A stretch of 64,000 bases of DNA from Boletus sp. NGJ (Eukaryota; Basidiomycota; Agaricomycetes; Boletales; Boletaceae): contig JAGTXK010000050.1 in assembly GCA_019096195.1 (NCBI GenBank), positions 496,001 to 560,000 on the forward strand. Direction: 5' to 3'. Numbering within the stretch: position 1 is the stretch's first letter; every line of letters starts with the position of its first letter. Shown here in pieces: positions 10,209 through 22,751 of this stretch. The translations under genes and the position numbers were made by a program. The notes under the pieces were generated by a model. That model searched no databases. It had not been told where the DNA came from and was given only the letters and a program-made list of their open reading frames with translations.

Positions 10209-11555
10209 TCACCCAGCCTTTTGAAGGGCACCAAAACCTTTGGATTTTTGCATATCAAATCTGAATACTTTGAGCATTGGTATGGAGATCAGATATGAAG
10301 GGGACTTGTGGTAGTGTGAGGTGAGAAAGCCCCTGACCATGTTCTGCATATTGGCTTGGCTGCGGCCAGTAATATTGGAGATCCAGATGGTTCTATCTGA
10401 CTGGGTTACCGCATTCACTGCATCATCACCCACATTTCTACCTGGGCTTCCTCTGCTTTTTGACTTCTCCTGGGATCACATCCTCACCATCATCTTCACC
10501 CTCCCCCCCATCCCTTGCCGGATCAAAACATTGGCCAAGATACCTATTCCACTCCCCCTGAATGGAGTTCAAGCCCTCAAAGGCTGGGCCATTTTCAATA
10601 GCTGCATTGAAGTCAAACCTTTTTGCTATCAGATGGCTGCCAGAACCCAAATGGCCAGAGATGACCTATGGGATGGAGAATATTTCACCTTTCTCATCCT
10701 TGAACCTAGTCAGTATGGCCATCTGGATCCCTCCCCTCTTCTACATTTCCTGGGTGAACTGCTTCATTGCAGAAGCTACACCCCAGGTTGCAAACCTATA
10801 TAACCTGTAGCATCTTCAATATCATCTTCTAAAAATTACTTACTGTGCCTTTGCTTCAGTCAAGGCACCTCGTAAATTCTATGCTGTGGCAGTTGACTCG
10901 GCATTCTCAATCTCATTGGAAGAGAGACCCTTTATCACCTTTGCCAGCATGAACTGGTAATGCCAAAACATTACCAAGGACCCTGATCAGGCACCAAACC
11001 ATTCCTCTATGGTCCTCTTAATTTCATCTTTGTGCTATTTCTGGATCAGAGACTGCACTGTCCATGTTGCACCAAGAGTAATGCTGTCCTTCTTTGTTCC
11101 TATCTGTCCTTGTTTGTGCATCCATTTCAGGTATGACTTTCTGAAGTTTGGAATCAATTCTTCAAGGCATGGTAAATCCTTCTCACCTGAAGTTTATGGT
11201 CCCACACAGTATGCTCCAAGGTCAGATTTTCCCTGAAACACCATATCTTGCTAACAAGAGCCCTCCAGATTGTTTGTCGTTTCTTACCTTTTGCTACCTT
11301 CCATGAAGGCCATTCTTCTTGGAGAATGAGTAGTACAGTGTCAGATATGCCAGTGCCTTCATGCTGTGTTTCAATGCAAGATGGCCATGCCTCATTTTCA
11401 GCAGAGATATCCTTGGATTGGAATTCCCCTTCCTCTATCCCATCTTCCAAATCATTATCGGTGGTTTCTTGATACTCAGACTCGGCGTAATCCTGCAAGT
11501 AGTTAGACATAGCAGAGGGTTGACTCAGAGTACAGTATAACCCTTCACCTTTCAT
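10209..11555 (-). pseudogene. Hypothetical gene, decayed, minus strand
   Basis: Reads on the minus strand from an acidic N-terminal region (11555-11154, with YQETTDNDLEDGIEEGEFQS and a basic KKRQTIWRALVSKIW) towards 10209. A central part near 10790-10640 reads WGVASAMKQFTQEM, then MAILTRFKDEKGEI and SIP. It then runs into an open segment 10650-10438 with RFDFNAAIENGPAFEGLN and GEGEDDGEDVIPGEV. Several stops interrupt the frame; those I read are TAG where CAG or TGG is expected. No known domain was recognised. Plus-strand frames across the same stretch (10321-10810) are rich in aromatic and hydrophobic residues and look like antisense shadows. Confidence 0.4.
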
Positions 11556-11559
11556 CTGA

Positions 11560-13010
11560 TATTGGGTTTACAACCACCATGTGTGCCAAGTAGCCAAGGT
11601 TACACCATAATGGCAAAACCCCCATGAAAACAAGTGAATGCATGTATCTCAGCCTAGTGCCCTGAAGTTGACAGATGGCCTTACATACATGACATAATGC
11701 CAGGCTACCGAGCACCCAAATTGGTCATATAACACCGGCAATGCCAGGCAAGTGGACCCAACTCATTTCTACACATAGTTGGTGTCAGACGGAGTTTCAA
11801 AGCAGCATGTAGTGATGGCTGGGCTATCTATGCATATTCCATTTCAAGTTCTGCCCATCACCACTATGTAAGGGAAAGAGATGACTCCAGGCCCCATGTA
11901 GCTAAAGCCATCAGATTGTAATATGGTATATCCAACATGCCTGGATCTGAAAAACTACCCAAGGAGGAGGTAACCTTCCCACAGGTGACTAACTCTGTTG
12001 TGGGTTGATTATTCTATTTTTTCCTGCCATCCTCCAAAAGCAGCTCTGAAATGGCCAGAGGTAGAGTGGTCAAAGGATTAACATTACATTGCACCTTTGC
12101 AGATGTGGCAGCCGAGGTTACCCAATCACAGTAATGCTGCAGATGCAGGGTCAAAGATCTGACATCCATGGACTCAGCTTGAACTAGCCAAGATGACACA
12201 CTATAGTGTCTGAAAAACCATGTGGGTGAACAGAGGTGTGACTGAAGTATGTTATGGCTCACAGTGCAAAGTGAGCTGTATCTGTTTGGATGCTACTGTA
12301 CCAGTAGCCTTCCAACCATCTAAGAATGCTGAAGAATCCCTCCAAACAAAAGATTAACCCTGCAAGAGTTACTCATACTACATAGGTTACCAAAAATACT
12401 ACAAGGGGGCCCAAGATGAGTCTTGTCAGATTTGATGCTACCAAGGCTGCCACTTCCATGACTCCATCACAATCAGTTCAATCTACCCTGAGCAAGCCTG
12501 GGCCATCCGGCTCTCAGTTTACCTTTGGTACTGACATGTATGTTCTTTGGCACATTTGGAGTTATTAGTCTGGTGATATCTGGCCCAGGCAAAATGCAGC
12601 CAATATAAAATTAGATGATATATGTCCAATCTGATTACCTTCAAAAAATGTAACTGTCTGTTATTTTTGGTGAAGATGCTAATCCATATGGCCATAGATG
12701 TCAAATGATTATCTCTGAGACAGGATTTCTCACAAACAAGAATTTTTGCAAGCTTTGTTGGACATGAAAGCACCATCTCAATCCTGAGAATGTGGTATAT
12801 GCCATCAGGATGGCATTTATCAGTGTTTGGACTGTTTTAGTCAGCCCCTGTTTTACACCAGGTGCTGTCAGAATTAGCATCAGAGACATCCTTTTCACCG
12901 CATCTAGCAATGGACTGGTGCATTCTTTGAAGATTCATCTCTTATCTTGGTTTGTTATAGGAATAATCTCCTTGAATGACAATGTTTGAATGATGCTATT
13001 GCAGACCGGC
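11560..13010. other. About 1.4 kb without an assignable gene
   Basis: Only short open segments occur here (for example 12262-12014 and 12910-12701, both minus). None shows a recognisable domain and none connects convincingly to another. The right end, from about 13010, may already be the N-terminal part of the KDZ relic. Confidence 0.4.
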
Positions 13011-13014
13011 TTTG

Positions 13015-15602
13015 AGCTCTATCTTGAACACGATGGGGGCCCTTGTCCCAGCAGTGACCATGAACATTGAAGTGATTATGGAGGCTCTGTACCCTTGGAT
13101 GATGAGGCATGGGAAGATATTGACCAAGAAGATGTTCTGCCACACCTTCGACCGCCGAACAGGTTGGATTATCTAACTGTGGTTGATGTGACTGGCATCC
13201 ATTTCATAACCATCAATTACTGCACATGCTCTGGATCAGATCCAGAATATCTCCAACTCTTGTGCATCAAACTTTACCCAGCAACTTTACAAATGCCGCA
13301 GACTGCATTTACCTTCACCTTGCTAGATGATTTTATCCAGGATAATTTGGAGTGTGGAACCTCGGGAATGAACTATTATAGCAAGCTCCAAAGGATAACC
13401 TCCAATGTGTTTCCCCATGTTGTGCCTATATGTTCCAGATTTGTTTCTTGCAAATCACCCGCTTAGATAGAGCCAGAATCACTATCAAGAGTTGCTTCAG
13501 ATCACCAGACAGTGGAGGCTGCTCAAGCTGCTTAAGTGGAGTGGCTTTGACCACCAGTCTGGGGGCCCAACCAAGAGAGATCTTGCTCTTTTTTGCCCTG
13601 CCTGTCCGCAATCTGGAATAAATATAAAGTTGTCAGTAACCAAGCTCTCTGGGTCAGTAACGATTTTGTCTGATCGATGCACTGTCCATTCAACATCATG
13701 ATAGCTGGAAATATTGCTGAACTGTTATCATGGATAGAAACTTCAAGGCTGAACATATATGAGAGAGGAAGCCAGATGACCAAATCTGGCTCATGGATGG
13801 TCTCAGCTATATGGTGACTTAGAGAGACTATGATGAGTATTTGAAGAAGACACACCACCCCCTGGAGGTAATTGTACTGACCAGGAATTCTCCATGACTG
13901 ATCACTGACTAAAGACCAGCAGTCAAGTTGCAACAATCACTGAGCCATGAACCAAGCAATTGCCAGCCGAGGCAAGTTGGACACCACTGGGATTGGAGGT
14001 TTGGCATGCACTTGGCATGGATGCTTTGTGCCACACTCAGTGGTTGACTTTCAGAAGGGGGAAAGGTAACTGATTTCCTGGGAAGGTTATACTGTCACTC
14101 AGAACCTCGCAGGCAGGTTAACATGGACTACTCATTTGTCAATGCTCTCTCCCACAACATGGACAATATTTCAAGGGTCATAAGTTTCTATGATATTAAT
14201 TGCTCTTACATGAAGAAGCTCCCAGCCTGGCTAAGTAAGAACAGATTCATCCAGCTGCCATCAAATCTGGATATTGTATCTAGTATTGGAATGTGGCATG
14301 TGCACAACCATCAATCCTCATATTTTGCTCAATATGCCCCCTTGTTTATTTCTGGCATGGGTTGGGTTGATGACAAGATCATCAAGACATTGTGGTCCAA
14401 TTTGAACATTGTGTCAGGATCTACACATGGGATGTCCTCCCCCCATCAGCAGGAGCTGCTCAATTTCCAGATGAATGATTTCAATTTCATCAAAATGATC
14501 TGAATGTGTGCATTCTTGCATTGATGTGTTCCTTGATGGATGCTCCCTATACCTATACTCATCTATGCCAGCTGGAAGTCTGGCCAAGAAGCTCAAGGCT
14601 GCTTGGAAATCCTCAGCATCAGCCCAGAAGACATTCCATAACCTCAATGCAGGAGTTCCAGGCATTCAAAGACAACAGTGGCTGAGCCAGAAGTGGAAGG
14701 CCATGCAGAGATGACTCAGTGATCCATTGGCAATGGATATATTTGAGGTACAGCTAGAAAAAGGTATGTCAGAAGAGGAGATGTACTCACAGGGAACTCT
14801 TGTTTATACTTCCACAAGTATAGCATCCACCATAAAGGCCATAGAGATTGAAATGCTGGAGGCTGTCGCAAAGACACCTGGCATGCACTGTAGAGCAGCA
14901 ACATGGCTCTTCAAGGGACTGAAACTCGAGGAGGCACAGATCTCACTTTGAAGAGACATGAGACGGATGGGATCAAGGGCTACCAATCTTCAATGGTTGG
15001 CACTCGCTCAGTGAGCTGATTGACTGGCTACCGAACTTTCACATTTTCTCGCTGAAGTGTTCACCTTCATCTGCTACGAAGATGACAATGGAGTGCCATC
15101 TAATATATTGAATAGGGAGAGTAATGTCGGAGATGAAGAAGTGGCAGATAACCTCAGTGGTAAACAACCTGATGAGGCAAAGCTACCATTACTATACAAC
15201 TTGGGTTTGGATAAATGCATGGCCCTAGGGGATGACCACCTTGTTCAACAGAAGCTGAAACTTCATGCCAGCCAAGCAAATGATGCCCTGCATGAGATAC
15301 AGCTGGTGTTGGCAGACAAGGCAGAGTTGTTCCACATCAAAGTTCGGCATGCTGCTAGTCATGCAAAGACCACCTGGGCCTGGGAAATAGTGAATTTCGT
15401 GGAAGCAGTCATCAGTCAGCATGTCGCCATATATCAGAGATGCAGATCTGCCATGGTACATCTTTCAGTGAATGATGACATAATGGCAAGATATCAGGTG
15501 TTGAAGGATGAGGACCTTAAGGTTAGCACTGCAGTGACTGAGCCAAATGCCCATAATCAGAACTCAAACAAGCTGGCCTGGTTCTGGTCAATGGATATAT
15601 GA
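13015..15602 (+). mobile_element. KDZ transposase relic 1 (plus strand)
   Basis: KDZ transposases are DDE-type enzymes of a large DNA transposon class expanded in mushrooms. Consecutive plus-strand pieces show its parts in order. First is the CxC2-like N-terminal region: DYLTVVDVTGIHFITINYC, ending LECGTSGMNYYSKLQRITS. Next come RQWRLLKLLKWSGF and LALFCPACPQSGIN, then the core FYDINCSYMKKL, SIGMWHVHNHQ and GWVDDKIIKTLW (14123-14503). The C-terminal helical part runs to 15602, with LHASQANDALHEIQLVL, VRHAASHAKTTWAWEIV and KLAWFWSMDI. At least three frame changes and several stops separate the pieces, so it is dead, but coverage is almost complete. The palindrome array begins about 100 bp after its last codon, which suggests the array belongs to the element's 3' end. 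Confidence 0.85.
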
Positions 15603-15699
15603 AGAGACACCAAGATGAACGACTGGATGTCTGAATGTACGTTCCACATCTAGCTGAATCTTCCTACCAATCTTATGGAATCCACAGTTTACCAGATAC

Positions 15700-17040
15700 A
15701 TTGGTTGCATGCAAAAGCCACAATGGATAGGGAGTTGATACAGTGATAATGATACATCAATAGCATGGTAATCACCATGCAAGGGTAGTACATCACTGGG
15801 TGAATTGATCTGCATGCAGAAGTGATATATCATTGATGCATCAAAGTGGGCTTGTGGAACCACTGATATATCATGTGTTTGCCCTCATGAAAATTGATAC
15901 ATCACTGTAAGCACACACATAGTATGATAACCTAGTTTTACTGATATATCACCACATGGCTTGGAGGTTTCTTTCCATGCAATCCAAGTGATATATCACC
16001 CCTCCACTAACCCTACTCCCCTCAATAATTCAACTGATATATCACTGTGTCATCACTTGCCATTTGGTTGCCAGATCTAAGTGATATATCACATACTGAG
16101 AGTGTATGTTCCTTCTATACAATTCAAGTGATACATCACTCCCCCACCATCCTTACTCCCCTTAATGATCTGACTGATATATCACTTTGTTGTCCGAGTT
16201 GCTCACACATTTATTTGGCCACCCAATCTAGGTGATATATCACAACCAAGTGAGTATATTCTTTCTCTGCAATCTAATTGATATATCATCACATTGTTGC
16301 TCCCAGGCTAGCTCCGAGTCGGCCACTCAATCCAGCTGATATATCACATGGCAAGTGAGTATGTTCCCTTCTGCCTGCCCAACCTGACTGATACATCACT
16401 ACATTGTTATTTGCCTGTTTGCTCATCCCAAGCCAGGTGATATATCACATGTTGAGTAAGTAAATTCATTCCACCCAACCCAACTGATATCTCACTCAGT
16501 ATCCCTACTCCCCTCGACATACAATTGATACATCATTGTGTCATTTCTCACCCATTCATTCAGTCCGAGCCAGATGATATATCACATATTAAGTAAGTAA
16601 ATTCCTTCCATCCAACCTGACTGATGATATATCACTGCATCAGTGCTTTCAGGTTCTCTGCCTTCTTGTGACATCCATGTGATGTATCACCTGGATGGTA
16701 AGTGTATTCCATTTCCTTTTACCTAAAGTTACTGATACATTACTGGACGCCACCTCATTGTCGTCTGAGTACTCTGCCATTGCTTGCAGGCTCACCCGCT
16801 TGTCTACTAGTAGTTGATATATCACCCACTTGGTATGTATTTCATTCCTTCTGCCCACCCCAACTGATATATCATTGCACCATTCCTTGCAGGCTTGCCC
16901 GGTGCTTCCATCTATCTATTGATGTATCATTTGTCGCGACTCTCTGTAATCTCACTAGCTCGGACTTAATCTTATTCTACAAGTTGAGATAGGCTAGCTA
17001 CAGACGTATCACTGATATATCACTGATACAAATACTGATG
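15700..17040 (+). repeat. Palindrome array, GTGATATATCAC core, copy 1
   Basis: About 27 exact or near copies of the perfect 12 bp palindrome GTGATATATCAC (variants with TGATACATCA or TGATGTATCA) are spaced roughly 45-50 bp apart over 1.3 kb. Two spacer types alternate, giving a dimer period near 100 bp: one with tgagtaagt-like sequence, one with tcact or cccactcccct-like sequence. The segment from about 15945 to 17012 has a collinear reverse-complement copy at 31470-35225. It lies between two convergent KDZ relics and carries no ORF of note. Confidence 0.92.
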
Positions 17041-17409
17041 AATATCTACTATGATCAGTACTATGCTCTCACTCCTGCCTTTTCACTTGTGGAATCCATG
17101 GATGAAGTGAGGATATGCTTCTAACTGGACCTGAAAGAACTCACCATACTATCTCACAGCACCACTTGTTGGTTTGCATATGCAGATGAGCCTTCGTGGT
17201 CAGGGCCTTTTTGGAATGAACGAGTGGATGTCTGCTGCATTCATATGTCCCTCTCCTACTCTAAAAAGGTGATGATCCTTCACATTTCCTCCCTCAACAG
17301 AATTACTTCCTCTGCCCAACAAGCGTCCTATGCTCATTCTTTACACCATTCAATTCACAGACCTACTCCAGCTCAGCCAATCCATGATGTGCAGGTTAGT
17401 GAACTTACA
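17041..17409. other. Short spacer between palindrome array and KDZ relic 2
   Basis: No gene is assignable. It may contain the 3' end of KDZ relic 2, whose recognisable C-terminal coding fades out near 17410. Confidence 0.3.
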
Positions 17410-20400
17410 ATCTCATAGATCATCATCACTACTATCCAAAACACCAGGCAACTTTCAAATCCATGGCAAGTCCCTTCTTCCTTCCATCTGGCCATCCAGC
17501 ATATCTGTCATGTGCCTCATGTCGCTGTCACACAGTGGATGAAGCAACTCTTCCCATCTCACCTTGCCAAAAATGGATCCTAGTGCAAGAAGAGCTTGCC
17601 ATGCATTGGTATACTTTGCTTTGCTTTTGCGTTTCCTCTTTTCTGCATAATCTATGGTACTTCGAGCACGAGTGTTAGCATGCTGACCATGGACATTGGC
17701 TGATTTAAAGATACTGATATGAGCATGTAGTTGAATACTGTGTCAAATCTTGTTGAGAGCATTATTAGCTTGCACATACCACAACTCCCATTCAATCAAT
17801 TTCAACCTTTCATTGCATGGAGTATCAGGTTTCAACTCTGAGGGAAGCCATAGTTTGATACTTTCAGGTAGATCACTGACAGTACCAACCTCATGGCTAG
17901 AATGCTACATTCTACACAAAGCTGCCACTGATGGCATATACAATAGTTGAGCTGGCAGCCACACATTGACTCTTCTTTGGAGTGTACTGTGATGAGTGGT
18001 AATGTTAGATTTCTGTAGATCGGTAGTGTGGGTCCCTGCTCCTGTACTATCACTGGCCAGTTGACATCTCAAGACAATTAGACACATTTGCCTCAACCTA
18101 AAATACTTACTATTGTTCCTCAATGTCCAACCCCGATGAGATCAAAATGAATGGGGAGATGTCAGCATAAAGTGACTGATTGGCATGCTGTTGCAAGTCA
18201 TGAGCTTCCTCTTCAGCAAGATGCAGCCTAACAGCTGATTGTGACAAAGCTTTGGTGGTGGCAAGTTAGGGATGCGATAGGCCCACCCAGAACATAAACA
18301 CTCATGCGTGATTTGACTCTCGAATGGATTTGGTTTTTTATTGTCTTTCTTCCATTCTTGCACTTCATTGAGCCAAATTTGTAGTTGCAAAGACTCAATG
18401 GTACTCTCCAGTTCATGATGTTCCCAGCAGTGCATGTACGACAATTGTGAGCTTCTATCAGCTTACATAACATAGTTTTCCCTATCAGCAAACATAGAGT
18501 CAGTTTGAAGATCAATGAGGATAAGAAGTCCACTGTGTACTGAACCCCACTCGTTTCTTCCAATGAGAGTCCCCAAAGTAATCATCTAGTGCATCACGGC
18601 AGGCACCAGGGCCCATCTCTTTTGTGCTTGACGCCACATGGTTGAAGATAGCCCACCCACATTCAGGAGCCTCACCATCGGTATGACCAATCCAATGAGT
18701 AAAGTTGAATGAGAAGGAAGTTTGACAACTTTGAATATGAGTCTTCAAATGGAATTTTGGAATGAAAAACCGGACAATCTTAGACTCAGAATTCATGCAG
18801 ATATGTTCAGACATGGTGGACACATGGTTCCACAATTTCTTGTGCCATTGACATGTGATATCATAGGAGAAGTTATACATTGCTAGTGTGAAATGAGCAT
18901 AAATATTATGCAATTTGAGGATAATCACACATCTTTCTCCCTTTTGAAGGTCATCCATGCCATTGGGGAGCTTCATCTCATGTCGTGCACAATCTACGGT
19001 CCCCACTCCTGTTGCTACAAGCCCTTGTGATGACCTTGGGTGTGCCATGTTGACAGCATTGTGACTGACATAGGTGCTTTTCTGTCTGATGTATCAGATA
19101 CACTCAATCACTGCCACAGTATGGGGTACTGACCTCTTGACTGATGTGCATGCAATCCGCAAGGTATGCTTTATAGGATTGTTCTTCAATAAAGTATGCC
19201 CAGCTGCAATTGAGACTTGGATCAGAATCATCTAATGATACCACCTTCCGCTTTAGGTGGAAGTTGGCATCAATTGCAATAAATAGTGCATAAATCCAGC
19301 TATATTGAATGGATCAGTGGCACAGTTAAAACACAGAGCATGATAACTTACCCTTGCACTGGATTCTTTCTTTTCCAACCCAGTGGCAAATTAATGCCAG
19401 GATGGAGACAGGCTGGACATTTAACAGCACACTCGCCTTCCTGAGTAATGTCGACCCCCTTAGGATGATGTCCTCTTTGGACCTGTTTGAGTTGCTTCAA
19501 GTGGTGGAATTCCTGTGTCATGTGCAAGAATGCAGGATAATGATTCTATGTTTTGTCAGTCAGGTAGTGTTATCCAATTAAATCCAACATACCCATGACT
19601 CCACTAGGCCTGTGTTGTCAGTGAGGTGTGCAAGGCTATTGTAGTACTCATACACTAATGCCTTGGACTCCAATGAAAGTAAATGGAAGGCCTTGAGAAC
19701 TGTGAAAGTTGCCGCAGTGTGTGACTCCAAAGTAGTTGCAGGAAACCAGTGGCTTTGGAGGAGTTGCTTGTAGTGGGTCTGTGCTTGCTCACAGCTGCAG
19801 AAGTCCAAACCAATTTCATGGATTCCATTTGTGTCGATAACCACAAAATCATCACCAGGCGCTGGTTTTCGATTGTAACAAGTAGAACTTAGTGGGTGTC
19901 TGAGTTGAATACGAAGCCCCAGCGATTTGAGTGTCACATGCTGAAAGTAGTCGCCATTCCATTCCTGACCATGCATGTTGCATTACCTCAGTGAAGGCAA
20001 GTAACAAATCTTACCTCAATTCTATGTAACAGAGAGGTTGTGTGACATGTCCGTATACACATTGCACATGAGAGATGCTGCCCGAAGCAATTTTCACATC
20101 AGTAGTGGGGAGAATCCTTGCCACCACAGTCACAAACCTCATAAGTATCACCACCTCTTCCCTCAAGGTGAATAAACTCATTCAGAAAGGCCGATCATTC
20201 AGGTAATCATTGTAATAATGGATGATCCTAATCATCACTGAGTTGGGTTACATGATGATATATCACACTTATGCTGGCCATTTGCTTTTTCAACAGAGGA
20301 TCCAAGTGAGCCACTTCAAGGTTCTTGAGTGGCATAGTGTCCACATCTGTCTCTACTTGACTGTATTCCTGGAGAGTATCATGTGAGGCATTGAGCATTG

Positions 20401-20578
20401 TTGGTTCTGCATCCTTTGAGTCTGAGGCCTGAGTGATCACAAATGCCGTCTGCACCATGAGTTTGCCATTGTTGTGAGTTTGGTAAACATGATATTGCTG
20501 ATACTTAACCTCCTCCTTTGCAGTTGGACTGTTGAACTTGACGAGACAGGGTTTCTTTATTGCACGACCATAGGTCAT
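17410..20578 (-). mobile_element. KDZ transposase relic 2 (minus strand)
   Basis: Read right to left: an N-terminal region (20578-20228); a cysteine cluster near 20150-20020 (VCDCGGKDSPHY, CENCFGQHLSCAMCIRTCH); and a CxC2-like block (19976-19578) with KSLGLRIQLRHPL, FVVIDTNGIHEIGLDFCSC, HWFPATTLESHTAATF and YYNSLAHLTDNTGL. The core (19048-18512) has LVATGVGTVDCARHEMKLP, SYDITCQWHKKLW, KFHLKTHIQSC and THWIGHTDGEAPECGW. The C-terminal part (18440-17410) has WLNEVQEWKKDNKKPNPFES and HGQHANTRARSTIDYAEKR. Its sequence differs strongly from relic 1, so they are two KDZ lineages rather than a recent duplication. Frame changes and stops make it inactive. It faces relic 1 tail to tail across the palindrome array. 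Confidence 0.87.
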
Positions 20579-20802
20579 GCACCACGAGAAGATAATCAGT
20601 CAGTAAATGGGATCGTAGGAGTCACAGTACGATGAAGATAGAAACTAAGTAATATATCAGTTTCCTGTGGAAAATGTTACAGTGCAATGGCCTTGAAACA
20701 AGATCGGTCTGTGGCTTCTAACATTCAAGAAGGTCCCACCCAACTCATGAGCTCACCCTCATAATGTAGGTTACTCATTTTTCATCTTCATGCCTACTCT
20801 AA

Positions 20803-21156
20803 TTGGCAGCCAGGCCAACCCCCAGCCATGCACTGATATTGATGACAGCCACTGTGCATCCTCAATCCTCCCATTCCCTCCGTGGTTGCCATTTAGCATG
20901 GATTGTCAGGCATTTCTATGCCCACCAGAATTGGCACTTTCCTAATTGCAACAAATGCCAAATGTTCTTTACCCAGCTGGTCGACAATTTTGATGAGAGA
21001 TGGTCAATGAGGGAAATTGTTTTCCCTGACTTACCTTTGGACATTGAGTTGAACTATGAGCAGGAGCAGGAGCTAAAGAGTAAGAAAGATGGCCTTTTCC
21101 ATGTGAGCCCTACTTGTGCTTCTTCAAAAACACTACTGATAGTCATACTACCTTAG
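20803..21156 (+). pseudogene. Hypothetical protein, W/F-rich N-terminal family, copy 1
   Basis: The recognisable part is about 20940-21102: FFTQLVDNFDERW, then IVFPDLPLDIELNYEQEQE and a basic/acidic helix ELKSKKDG. This resembles the N-terminal exon of the gene at 29912-30148 (FWQPFYESWFAKF, then IVFPDIDGDA, then KTMVEKAVDARK). A splice donor GTGAGC at 21103 sits where the other copy has GTGAGT, supporting homology and an intron. Downstream exons were not found. From memory this is a common mushroom hypothetical family of unknown function. It is divergently placed relative to KDZ relic 2, about 225 bp away. Confidence 0.4.
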
Positions 21157-21686
21157 CATTTGGTTCGCCTTTGGAAATGGGTTTGTTATGGTCAGCTTCA
21201 CTTCAGAGTTGAATTTAGCACCCTCTCCATCTTGGAAAACTCTGACTTAGACAAATGAAAAATGGCCATAGTGTGTGTAGGTTCTGTGTAGCTAGCACAT
21301 GTTTTGGACTACTGTAATGTGACGAATGAGTTGTTCTGTCTTGGAAAAAGTGGCCTGCACTGATCTGCATAGTAATGAAAGAGTTGAGATGTTGAATAAA
21401 AAGCATTGAAAATAACTAGGTTGTCATGATGCTCTGATAGACTGGTAATGTAAGATGCCACACACTGGCCCACCGGCTGCATGGATAGACAAGAAGAAGT
21501 TGAGTTTGGGAACTCAACTCATGGTGAATGTGTAAATTGCAGATAGTCCTGTTTAATAGTTCACTGAATATCTACTAACTAAAGACAGCCAAACTCACAG
21601 CTGCTTGGAGTTGAGGCAGTACTATGGACTTGCTGGACTGCCGGTTTCCAAGTTGGGGATAGGAGTCAGATCTACTTGTGCCCATA
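21157..21686. other. About 530 bp without an assignable gene
   Basis: No ORF above background and no repeat recognised. It may hold the decayed 3' exons of the preceding hypothetical gene. Confidence 0.3.
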
Positions 21687-22073
21687 TTACAATGCTGAAC
21701 ATTCAATTGGCAATCTCAGACATATTAATGTAATTGCCCAGACCAGCCATGTAGTATGATAGTATATATTCCCATTACACCTTGTAGAGATAGCCAGTCC
21801 CCCTTGTACCTGCATGTCATAGTTAGAGCATAAAGTGCGGTCTGGTTCTGTTTGTCCGCTTGCCTTGGTGTTTCTGCTGTCAGCCATGGCTGGTTTCCAC
21901 TCAGTTTGCACTGTAAATCTATACCAAATCCATTCTCTGCATCAATATCCAACATGAACGACCTAGTTCTGAATTGGCAACGTTGTCTCTGATACATGAG
22001 CTGCTACTTTTTTTATTTCACCTCCAGATATTCTACTACTCCATCCTCTATAGCGTCCAAGATAATGTCTGCT
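21687..22073 (-). pseudogene. Hypothetical gene, downstream part, split by element G2
   Basis: Minus-strand coding-like sequence. Adjacent to the insertion it reads DIILDAIEDGVVEYLEV and ends in a stop. A second frame gives RCQFRTRSFMLDIDAENGFG and following residues (21997-21725). The upstream part of the same gene lies on the other side of the inserted chromovirus (28905-29242), with the target duplication CTGCT marking the break. No known domain. From memory the family resembles unannotated mushroom proteins; function unknown. Confidence 0.4.
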
Positions 22074-22640
22074 TGTTAAGAATGAGAACTCCAAAGGAAC
22101 TCCAAAGTACCAGAGTTGATTGAGGGTGTTGGGACTTGGCTTCACCTTATGTGATGCACCCTTGCTCGAGTCTAATGTCCTGGATTTTGAGGACATAGGA
22201 AGATCAGAGGTACAGACTTGACATGGTAAAATGTCAAGTCGAGTGGAGGTCAGAGTGAGTCGTCAAGACTCGGATGGAGGACAGGAGTGATGTTCAGAGT
22301 TGATATTCAAACTGAGTCTACAGGAGTTGTATTGAGGATTTATATAGGATTGGAATGAAGGTATTAGTAACAGGTTCGTAAGGTATAATGAGTAATGGAA
22401 CAGAGTTGGTACCTCACCAGAGCAGTGCTTTTAAGCGAGACAGACACTGGATCAGAGGTAAGAATAGAGCAAGACTAGGATGGATGAGGAAGCATAGGTA
22501 TATATGAATGAAGAGATGAGATTACTATAATGTAGGACATACAAGTCTGAGGGCACAGAAGCATGTTCTGAGGGAGAACACACTGGAGTTGTGGGCAGAA
22601 GTCTGGAGTTGGACTTGTTAGATTTATATGGGATATGACA
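22074..22640 (-). repeat. 3' LTR of chromovirus G2
   Basis: 567 bp with TGTTAAGAA...GGGATATGACA ends as read on the plus strand. It pairs with the 568 bp LTR at 28337-28904 and with the solo LTR at 37276-37845. A TATA-like gatttatataggattgg is near 22340. Confidence 0.92.
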
Positions 22641-22751
22641 GTATTCCCCTCTTAGGCCTGAACCCCTGAAGGCCTAGGTGAGAGACAATGTGGAGTAGGA
22701 AAAACTGGAGTCCGAAAAAATGTGGAGTGTGGATCTGTCTGGGTATAAAGG

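Noticed and set aside
10321-10810. 160-codon plus-strand ORF as a membrane protein
   Set aside because: Hydrophobicity arises from antisense reading of an acidic, charged minus-strand remnant with better coding character.
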